From an uncultured Helicobacteraceae bacterium (lineage in GTDB: Bacteria > Campylobacterota > Campylobacteria > Campylobacterales > Sulfurimonadaceae): 5,414 bases of DNA. The DNA is taken from contig CAIUZU010000179.1 in assembly GCA_903903705.1 (NCBI GenBank), positions 1 to 5,414 on the forward strand, written 5' to 3'. Both the position numbers and the translations under genes were made by a program. Below, one piece after another: positions 1 to 5,414 of the stretch. The notes below the pieces were generated by a model that was given only the letters and a program-made list of their open reading frames with translations, was not told the DNA's origin and did no database searches. Numbering within the stretch: position 1 is the first letter of the stretch; each line of letters opens with the position of its first letter.

Positions 1-1
1 A

Positions 2-484
2 ATAGAACCGCTTAAAGTTAAGTCGTCAGTTGAAAAAGACAGAGAATTTTATGACCTCATTACCAGTGAAAATTTATATCTAAGTACAAGAAAAGAGATT
101 CAAAATTTAAAAATAGAGATTTCAAATCTTAAATTAAGAGAAGCGCAGCTTGAGAGAAACATATCTGATAAAAATTTAACTGCACAGAACTTTATCCTTT
201 ATGAGATACTCGTAAAAGCAGGGCAAGTCGTCGGTGTTGCAACTCCTTTGGCAAAAGTTGCAGATGATTCTAAGGCACTTCTTACAATATATCTGGATGA
301 GCAGGATGTGTTAAACGCTAAAAAAAGCACTCTTTATATAGATGGCGAAAAGAGTCCATATAAGATCTCAAGACTTTTAAATATTGCTGATAGCAAAAAT
401 ATATCTAAATACATGGCTCAAATCATAATAGAGTCGCCAAAGCTCTTTTCAAAACTAGTAAAAGTTGAGCTAAAGGATGAGTAA
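2..484 (+). CDS. HlyD-family periplasmic adaptor (membrane fusion protein), C-terminal part, 5' end outside window
   Basis: The frame is open from base 2 to a TAA at 482-484, giving the last 160 residues of a longer protein; no start is visible. Residues about 10-55 of the fragment are charged and heptad-like (E, K, L, I rich), as in the descending helix of an adaptor coiled-coil hairpin. Residues about 58-100 read as the second half of a biotinyl-lipoyl-like domain (VKAGQVVGVATPLAKVADDS) followed by a beta-barrel start (TIYLDEQDV). The rest fits a short beta-barrel/membrane-proximal tail. Such adaptors bridge an inner-membrane ABC, MFS or RND pump and a TolC channel in the periplasm. A TolC-type gene lies two genes downstream, which supports the assignment; the pump and substrate cannot be told from here. 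The stop overlaps the next gene's start by 8 bases. A TTG at 248 could be taken as a start, but it lies inside the lipoyl domain and would be wrong. The family is fairly sure, the exact subfamily is not. Confidence 0.75.
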   Translation: MEPLKVKSSVEKDREFYDLITSENLYLSTRKEIQNLKIEISNLKLREAQLERNISDKNLTAQNFILYEILVKAGQVVGVATPLAKVADDSKALLTIYLDEQDVLNAKKSTLYIDGEKSPYKISRLLNIADSKNISKYMAQIIIESPKLFSKLVKVELKDE

Positions 485-2210
485 TATTACGGCATGTCCG
501 CTCGATTGTTATGATGCATGCGAGGTGATTTTTGAAGATGGGATGCTTAAGGGTTTAAAAAGCGGCTATACGCATGGCTTCTTATGTCCTCATTTAAATC
601 ATTATGAAAAACATGTAACTATTCAAAAGCCGAGATACAAAGGCAAAGAGATATCTCTTGAAGAAGCACTTTTAAAATTAAAAGAGATAATCCTCTCAAG
701 CTCCAAGAGTGAGATTTTACACTATCGCGGAAGTGGAAATTTTGCTCTGATGCAGGAGGTGATAGACCATTTTTTTGCCTCTTATGGAGCTACGCTTTGT
801 GAAGGAAGTTTGTGCGATGGAGCAGGAGAGGTCGGAATAGAAGAGGGCAGAGGCAGTAACAAAAATATGCCCATTACAGAAATCGCAAAATCTGAGGTTG
901 TCATATTTTGGGGAAGAAATCCTCATACGACTTCAAGCCATCTTTTACCGCTTATAAAAGATAAAATCATAATCGTTATAGATCCCATAAGGACAAAAAT
1001 AGCTAAGGCGGCGGATATTCATATTCAGCTAAAACCGCATACGGATCTATTTTTGGCGATGTTGCTTAGTCGTTTTTTACATATTGAAAATGGGTGTGAC
1101 GAAGAGTTTTTGCAAAAGCATGCAAGTGAGTATGAAGATTATTATGAATTGACGCAAAATATAAGAATCAAAGCAGTTTTAGATCAGATGGATGTCTCTA
1201 TCGGTCAGCTTGGAGATGTTCTTAGATTGGTAAAAGATAAAAAAGTCGCTATCGTTTGCGGAGTAGGCATACAAAAATATAGCGATGGTGCAGATGTTAT
1301 GAGAGCAATTGACGCTTTTGCCGCTATGCTTGGGCTATTTGGCAAAGAGGGGTGTGGCGTGAGCTATCTTGGCTCTTCAAAGGCAAATATAGCTTCACCG
1401 TTTAATAAAAAAAGCGAAAAAGTATCTAAAGTTAATACTGAATTTAGCAACTTTAAAACAGTTTTTATTCAAGGTGCAAATCCGCTCTCTCAGATGCCCG
1501 ATTCTCTGAGAGTAAGGGAGTCTATAAGCGGAGTTGAAAATATTGTCTACTTTGGGCTTTATGAAAATGAGACGAGTGAAGCGGCTCATCTTGTAATTCC
1601 TGCAAAAAGTTTTTTATATAAGGATGATATCAGAACCTCCTACTCTCACAATAAAATGTCATTTATGCCTAAAGTTGCAGAGTGCAAAACAGGAATCAGC
1701 GAGTATGATTTGAGTGCCTATTTGTGCAGAGAGTTTAGCATAGAGCTTGAGAGCGAAGAGTTTTATATCAAGCATTTTAAAAACTTTGCAGTGCAAAAAA
1801 TGGATGGATCTTGGTATGTTGAAGATAGAGAAGAGATACCCTACATTAACGGTTTTGATACTGATGATGGAGAATTTCTCTTTTTAGATGAACTTAACTC
1901 CAAAATAGATGAAGATAATGGAATGTACCTTATCACATGTAAAAGCCAAAAAAGTCTGAACTCACAATTTAACCGTGAAGAACATGTTTATCTGCACAGC
2001 TCTTTAGGGTTTAGTGAGGATGAAGTTGTAAAAGTAACTTCCATAAACGGAAGCATTGAACTTAAGGTAAGGCATAATGATGATCTCCGTTGTGATTGTG
2101 TTTTAATATACAGCGGCACAAGAGGTGTTAATAATTTAACGACTTCAAAGCATGCATTAAGTGCAAAGAGTGCAATATTTCAAGAAAATAAGGTAGAAAT
2201 TAGAAAATGA
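477..2210 (+). CDS. Compact molybdopterin (bis-MGD) oxidoreductase with N-terminal 4Fe-4S motif
   Basis: This 577-residue protein belongs to the DMSO reductase/formate dehydrogenase superfamily (COG0243 type). The N-terminus has four cysteines, C7, C11, C15 and C37 (C-x3-C-x3-C-x21-C), expected to bind a 4Fe-4S cluster. C113, in SLCDGAGEVG, is the likely molybdenum ligand. Cofactor-binding signatures follow: WGRNPHTTSSHL (145-156), a VIDPIRTKIAKAADIHIQ-like stretch (167-184), IQGANPLSQMPD (331-342) and HLVIPAKSFLYKDD (371-384). A C-terminal MGD-binding domain starts near YLITCKSQKS (484). There is no twin-arginine or Sec signal, so it should be cytoplasmic. At 577 residues it is shorter than the 700-1000 typical of formate dehydrogenases or nitrate reductases, and no electron-transfer subunit lies beside it. 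The ATG at 477 is the only sensible start: an in-frame TAA lies at 471-473 and the first cysteine is residue 7. It overlaps the adaptor gene by 8 bases and argD by 4, so translation is probably coupled. The substrate is unknown, and calling it a formate dehydrogenase would go beyond the evidence. Confidence 0.88.
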   Translation: MSNITACPLDCYDACEVIFEDGMLKGLKSGYTHGFLCPHLNHYEKHVTIQKPRYKGKEISLEEALLKLKEIILSSSKSEILHYRGSGNFALMQEVIDHFFASYGATLCEGSLCDGAGEVGIEEGRGSNKNMPITEIAKSEVVIFWGRNPHTTSSHLLPLIKDKIIIVIDPIRTKIAKAADIHIQLKPHTDLFLAMLLSRFLHIENGCDEEFLQKHASEYEDYYELTQNIRIKAVLDQMDVSIGQLGDVLRLVKDKKVAIVCGVGIQKYSDGADVMRAIDAFAAMLGLFGKEGCGVSYLGSSKANIASPFNKKSEKVSKVNTEFSNFKTVFIQGANPLSQMPDSLRVRESISGVENIVYFGLYENETSEAAHLVIPAKSFLYKDDIRTSYSHNKMSFMPKVAECKTGISEYDLSAYLCREFSIELESEEFYIKHFKNFAVQKMDGSWYVEDREEIPYINGFDTDDGEFLFLDELNSKIDEDNGMYLITCKSQKSLNSQFNREEHVYLHSSLGFSEDEVVKVTSINGSIELKVRHNDDLRCDCVLIYSGTRGVNNLTTSKHALSAKSAIFQENKVEIRK

Positions 2211-3391
2211 ATAATATAAAAGAACTAGATAAAAAATATGTTTTACCGACTTATGCAAGAGCGGATGTTGAGTTTGTAAGCGGTAATAATGCGAGATTGG
2301 TTGATGCAAATGGGAAAAATTATATTGATTTTGCTTCAGGAATTGCAGTTTGCAGTGTAGGTCATGCAAATAAAAGAGTAAATGATGCGATTTGCAAGCA
2401 GCTATCAAATATAACACACACATCAAACCTCTATTACATCGCTCCTCAGGCAAAAGCAGCTCAGAAAATTGTTGAAGCAAGCGGCTACGATATGAAATGT
2501 TTTTTCGGAAACAGCGGTGCAGAAGCAAATGAAGGAGCTATCAAGATTGCTAGAAAATTTGGTGAAAAAGAGGGCGAACTCAAAAGATATAAAGTCATAA
2601 CGCTTCAGCACTCTTTTCACGGAAGAACTATTACAACGGTAAAAGCAACGGGACAGGCGTACATGCATAACTATTTTGGACCTTATCCGGACGGGTTTGT
2701 TTATGCTGATGATATAAACCATGTCGAGAGTTTGGTAGATGATCATACATGTGCGGTTATGATTGAGCTTGTTCAAGGTGAGGGCGGAGTTCAGCCGCTA
2801 GATAGAGAAGCGGTTCAAAAGTTGGCAAAATTTTTAAAATCAAAAGATGTACTGCTTATTATCGACGAGGTGCAAACCGGAGTTTATAGAACAGGAAAGT
2901 TTTTAGCTTCAAACTATTATGATATAGAGCCTGATGTCGTAACTCTTGCAAAAGGGCTAGGCGGCGGAGTTCCAATCGGTGTAGTTATGACAACGCTAAA
3001 AGATGTCTTTAGTGCAGGAGACCACGGTTCAACATTTGGCGGAAACTTTTTAAGCACAACTGCTGCATGTGAGGTTGTAGATATTTTAGACGAGATGTAC
3101 GAGAGTGGTGAACTTCAAAAAAGCATAGACTATTTTGATAATGAACTTGAGAAATTTTACATGGAGCATAGAGACGTTTTTACTTCAAAAGTCGGCATCG
3201 GTATGATGTGCGGATTGCGCGCTAAAGATAGTGATACTTTAGCAAAAATGATCTCAAATGCAAGAGAAGAGGGAGTGATAGTTTTAAGAGCAGGGCGAGA
3301 TACACTCAGACTTCTACCGGCTCTAACAATTACGAAAGAGGAGATAGATGAAGGTTTTAAAGCTCTCAATCGCGCTCTTAGCTCTTTGTAG
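2207..3391 (+). CDS. argD: Acetylornithine aminotransferase (class III PLP aminotransferase)
   Basis: ArgD transfers an amino group from glutamate to N-acetylglutamate 5-semialdehyde, giving N-acetylornithine in arginine synthesis. In many bacteria it also acts on succinyl-diaminopimelate precursors for lysine and peptidoglycan. The 394-residue length is normal. Family motifs run in order: FASGIAVCSVGHAN (42-55), the phosphate loop GNSGAEANEG (101-110), SFHGRT (136-141), IELVQGEGGV (186-195), IIDEVQTGVYRTGKF (218-232) with the pyridine-binding D220, TLAKGLGGG with the PLP lysine K249, GDHGSTFGGN (271-280), and DTLRLLPAL with the substrate-carboxylate arginine R368. The ATG overlaps the upstream TGA as ATGA, and an in-frame TAG lies only 6 bases upstream (2201-2203), which fixes the start. 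The nearest AAGG (2190-2193) is 13 bases away, so initiation probably relies on coupling. The 3' end overlaps the tolC-like gene by 44 bases. No other arginine gene is in the window. 4-Aminobutyrate or ornithine aminotransferases are less likely, given the motif wording and length. Confidence 0.93.
   Translation: MNNIKELDKKYVLPTYARADVEFVSGNNARLVDANGKNYIDFASGIAVCSVGHANKRVNDAICKQLSNITHTSNLYYIAPQAKAAQKIVEASGYDMKCFFGNSGAEANEGAIKIARKFGEKEGELKRYKVITLQHSFHGRTITTVKATGQAYMHNYFGPYPDGFVYADDINHVESLVDDHTCAVMIELVQGEGGVQPLDREAVQKLAKFLKSKDVLLIIDEVQTGVYRTGKFLASNYYDIEPDVVTLAKGLGGGVPIGVVMTTLKDVFSAGDHGSTFGGNFLSTTAACEVVDILDEMYESGELQKSIDYFDNELEKFYMEHRDVFTSKVGIGMMCGLRAKDSDTLAKMISNAREEGVIVLRAGRDTLRLLPALTITKEEIDEGFKALNRALSSL
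3339..3343 (+). promoter_or_regulatory. Shine-Dalgarno AGGAG for the TolC-like gene, inside argD
   Basis: AGGAG lies 4 bases before the ATG at 3348, within the argD codons for Lys-Glu-Glu-Ile. It is the best ribosome-binding site at any gene junction in this window. Together with the in-frame TAG immediately before the ATG (3345-3347) it fixes the start of the downstream gene and accounts for independent initiation despite the long overlap. Confidence 0.7.
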
Positions 3392-4550
3392 TAGCACACT
3401 TTTTTGTGATGAGAAACTAGATGACTATATCTCTAAAAACAAAAAAGAGCAGTTTGATTATGATTTTAAAAAAAATGAAGCCGAGAGTTCAAAACTTCGC
3501 GATTCATGGATAGCTCCTCTTAATTTAAACTACAGTCATACAAAAAGCAATCCATACGGTGATGAGCAAACTTCAGAGAGTGCTGCAATCAAAATGGATC
3601 AGCCCATTTTTCAAAGCGGCGGAATTTACTACGGTATCAAATTTGCAGAAGCTTCTAAAATCTACTCAAATTACTCTATTGATGTGGTAAAAAGGAAGTT
3701 GATAAAAGATGCAATTTCTCTTTTGATGCAGATAAAACAGATGGATTTAAAGATTAGCAAGCAAAAACTTCAAATAGAAAATTCTGAGATAAATCTAGCG
3801 CAGAAAAAAGAGGGTTACCTTAACGGTCAGCTTGATTCCGGCTTTTTGGATAGTGCAATAGTTGAGAGAAATGTTTTTATTCAAGCTCTTTATGATATAG
3901 AAACAAACAAAGAGAGAGTTATCTCAAAGTTTCATGCTATTAGTGATATGAACCATGAAAATGCTTCTGTACCGACGTTAAAACTCATTACTCAAGAGCA
4001 GTTTTTAGAGCAAAATATTATACTCGGCATGTCAGAAAGTGAAATTATTAAAAATGGATATGCGAAAGATCTGACTGTTACGAAGTATCTCCCAAGGGTT
4101 AATGCTACAGCGGGATACAGCTGGGATAAAAGCAATACTTCTTACCAGTTCGGTCCAAATGAAAAAGAGTATTACAGCTTTGGTTTTAAAGCAAATTTGC
4201 CGCTTGATATAAACAGTTTTAAAGATGTAGAGTCTTCAAAAATCGACTATTTAAAATCAAAACTTGTTGTTGAAGATAGAAAAAGAGAGTTAATCGCACT
4301 CTTTGAGCAGGTGATGCAAAATATAGATAATTTTGAGAAAAAAAAGCAGCTAAGTGTTGAAAACAGAGATATTTATGAGAAGCTTTTAGCAGATACGCAA
4401 GATCTCTTTAGAGCAGGATACAAAACCCAGTACGATGTTGACTTGCTGCAAAACTCTCTTGAGATTCAAAAAGACGATGTTGCGATTTATGAGATTGATA
4501 AACAGCTTGAACTATTAACCCTATATGAGATGTACAAAGATGAAATTTAG
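3348..4550 (+). CDS. TolC-family outer-membrane efflux protein
   Basis: This 400-residue protein should form the trimeric outer-membrane channel of a tripartite efflux or type I secretion system. Residues 1-20 are a Sec signal peptide: K2 and K5, then a hydrophobic core (LSIALLALC), with cleavage probably near SSTLFC before DEK. The body shows the twofold repeat of PF02321-type proteins. Beta-strand-like segments occur at about 54-66 and 78-90 (ending MDQPIFQSGG), and again at about 247-261 (YLPRVNATAGYSW) and 276-287. Each pair is followed by long amphipathic helices. The tail FRAGYKTQYDVDLLQNSLEI (354-373) is the usual second-repeat signature with the Y-x-x-G-x-x-x-x-x-D-V pattern. At 400 residues it is somewhat shorter than E. 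coli TolC (about 470 mature). The start overlaps argD by 44 bases and is fixed by a TAG directly upstream; no alternative start precedes the signal peptide. The adaptor gene at the left edge is the natural partner. No lipobox is seen, so it is probably not acylated. Confidence 0.87.
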   Translation: MKVLKLSIALLALCSSTLFCDEKLDDYISKNKKEQFDYDFKKNEAESSKLRDSWIAPLNLNYSHTKSNPYGDEQTSESAAIKMDQPIFQSGGIYYGIKFAEASKIYSNYSIDVVKRKLIKDAISLLMQIKQMDLKISKQKLQIENSEINLAQKKEGYLNGQLDSGFLDSAIVERNVFIQALYDIETNKERVISKFHAISDMNHENASVPTLKLITQEQFLEQNIILGMSESEIIKNGYAKDLTVTKYLPRVNATAGYSWDKSNTSYQFGPNEKEYYSFGFKANLPLDINSFKDVESSKIDYLKSKLVVEDRKRELIALFEQVMQNIDNFEKKKQLSVENRDIYEKLLADTQDLFRAGYKTQYDVDLLQNSLEIQKDDVAIYEIDKQLELLTLYEMYKDEI

Positions 4551-5414
4551 CGACTACATGAGTGATTGGCTTTATGGCGAAAATGGCTACTATGCAACCT
4601 ACAAAAATATTGGAAAAGGAGGCGATTTTTACACCTCTGTCAGTACAAGCAAATTTTTCGGCGGTACTATTGCAAAACATATTATCTCTTTGGTTGATGA
4701 GGGCTTTTTGTCTAATAATGCGACTATATGTGAAATAGGTGCGCACCACGGCTATTTTTTAGCTGACGTGATAGAATTTATCCATACTTTAAGACCGACG
4801 CTGATAAGCACTTTAAAGTTTGTAGTTATCGAGAGATTTGACTCGCTGCAAGAGTTTCAAAGATCATATTTTGAGGAGAGTTTTGGCGATGTCGTAAAAC
4901 TTGCACACTATAAATCTTTGAGTGAATTGAAGTGCAAAAATGCTTTTTTTATAGCAAATGAAATTTTTGATGCATTTCCATGTGAACTTTACTACAAAGG
5001 TAAAAGTGCCAGAGTGGATGGACATGAAGTTGTTTTTGATGTTGATGATGCATGGGTAGAGCAAAAAGCAAAAAAATATTACAAAGACAGAGGTGAAATA
5101 GCTCTCGGATATGAAGCATTTGCACAGGAGATGGCATCATCATGTAAAAAATTTGAGTTTATGAGTTTTGACTATGGAGAGATGCATGCACGCCCAGACT
5201 TTTCACTAAGAGTCTACTCAAAACATGAGGTAACGCCATTCTTCGATGAAAACATCAAAAGAGATGAGCTCTTTGCAAAATCAGACATAACTTACGATGT
5301 AACGTTTGCACATGTAAAGGATGCATTTCTTGAAGCAGGTGTAGAGTTTGTAGAGCTAAAAGCACAAATGGTTGCCCTTGTGGATATGGGAATCTTAGAA
5401 CTTCTAGAGATCCT
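4540..5414 (+). CDS. MidA/NDUFAF7-family SAM-dependent methyltransferase, 3' end outside window
   Basis: The frame stays open from ATG 4540 to the right edge, giving 291 residues; the family usually runs about 320-400, so little is missing. Family hallmarks (COG1565, PF02636 type) are clear. The N-terminal MSDWLYGENGYYAT (7-20) and GGDFYTSVSTSKFFG (27-41) are followed by the SAM-loop region CEIGAHHGYFLADVI (64-78). Next come NEIFDAFP (140-147), FDYGE (210-214), and RVYSKHEV with the KSDITYDVTFAHV element (247-259). Mitochondrial NDUFAF7 symmetrically dimethylates an arginine of the complex I subunit NDUFS2, and Dictyostelium MidA is needed for complex I. The bacterial substrate is not shown by the sequence. 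The glycine-rich loop is unusual (G67-A-H-H-G71). The start overlaps the TolC-like gene by 11 bases. A second in-frame ATG at 4525 would add MRCTK; I prefer 4540 because MKFSDYM aligns with the usual beginning of the family, though neither has a strong Shine-Dalgarno. Confidence 0.88.
   Translation, partial: MKFSDYMSDWLYGENGYYATYKNIGKGGDFYTSVSTSKFFGGTIAKHIISLVDEGFLSNNATICEIGAHHGYFLADVIEFIHTLRPTLISTLKFVVIERFDSLQEFQRSYFEESFGDVVKLAHYKSLSELKCKNAFFIANEIFDAFPCELYYKGKSARVDGHEVVFDVDDAWVEQKAKKYYKDRGEIALGYEAFAQEMASSCKKFEFMSFDYGEMHARPDFSLRVYSKHEVTPFFDENIKRDELFAKSDITYDVTFAHVKDAFLEAGVEFVELKAQMVALVDMGILELLEI

Noticed and set aside
248..484. A stand-alone 78-residue gene starting at TTG 248
   Set aside because: The frame is open without a stop back to base 2, and the TTG lies in the middle of a lipoyl-like domain, so this is only the tail of the larger adaptor gene.
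717..1589. Minus-strand open frames at 717-926 and 1395-1589 inside the molybdoenzyme gene
   Set aside because: They are short, without domain features, and opposite conserved cofactor-binding motifs.
477..2210. Selenocysteine or TAT-exported formate dehydrogenase
   Set aside because: There is no in-frame TGA before the end, the likely metal ligand is an ordinary cysteine, and the N-terminus has no twin-arginine motif.
2157..2776. Two minus-strand open frames (2157-2528 and 2423-2776) opposite argD
   Set aside because: They lie opposite a strongly conserved aminotransferase, show no recognisable domain, and have the Cys/Leu/Ser/His-rich composition typical of antisense shadows.
3157..3399. 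A minus-strand open frame across the argD/tolC junction
   Set aside because: It is fully opposite coding sequence and its protein has no recognisable features. The region is already explained by two overlapping plus-strand genes.
3395..3408. A small inverted repeat (CACA, 6-base loop, TGTG) just after the argD stop, considered as a terminator
   Set aside because: The stem is only 4 base pairs with no following T run, and it lies within the signal-peptide region of the next gene.
3387..3410. A lipoprotein lipobox at the end of the TolC-like signal peptide
   Set aside because: The residues before Cys20 are T-L-F, and before Cys14 they are L-A-L; neither matches the [LVI]-[ASTVI]-[GAS]-C pattern well.
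4408..5143. Minus-strand open frames opposite the TolC-like 3' end and the methyltransferase (4408-4749, 4864-5064, 4949-5143)
   Set aside because: The plus-strand frame here carries clear MidA-family motifs throughout, so the antisense frames are shadows.
1..5414. A novel defence, mobile or RNA-based system
   Set aside because: All sequence is accounted for by overlapping genes of known families. I saw no direct-repeat array, integrase, transposase, tRNA or long structured non-coding stretch.

Overview
The window is an AT-rich stretch of bacterial chromosome, packed with plus-strand genes and with no intergenic gap. Codon choice (A/T-ending codons), signal-peptide style and gene types suggest a Campylobacterota (epsilonproteobacterial) genome, most like Sulfurimonas or its relatives. 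That placement is inferred from general resemblance, not from a search.

There are five genes, all on the + strand. (1) Positions 2-484: the 3' part of a HlyD-type periplasmic adaptor (membrane fusion protein), cut by the left edge. (2) 477-2210: a compact cytoplasmic molybdopterin oxidoreductase with an N-terminal 4Fe-4S motif. (3) 2207-3391: argD, acetylornithine aminotransferase. (4) 3348-4550: a TolC-family outer-membrane efflux protein with a signal peptide. (5) 4540-5414: a MidA/NDUFAF7-family SAM-dependent methyltransferase, cut by the right edge.

Every gene overlaps the next, by 8, 4, 44 and 11 bases in order, so the set looks like one translationally coupled transcript. Its promoter and terminator must lie outside the window. 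Functionally it is a mixed operon. The adaptor and the TolC protein plausibly belong to the same tripartite efflux or secretion machine, whose inner-membrane pump would be upstream. The molybdoenzyme and ArgD sit between them and have no obvious metabolic link to export. The methyltransferase family is linked to respiratory complex I maturation in mitochondria.

I found no RNA gene, mobile element, CRISPR array, long repeat or convincing terminator. The region looks like ordinary core genome. The points worth a second look are the interleaved gene order, the non-canonical cofactor-loop residues in the molybdoenzyme and the methyltransferase, and the 44-base argD/tolC overlap.
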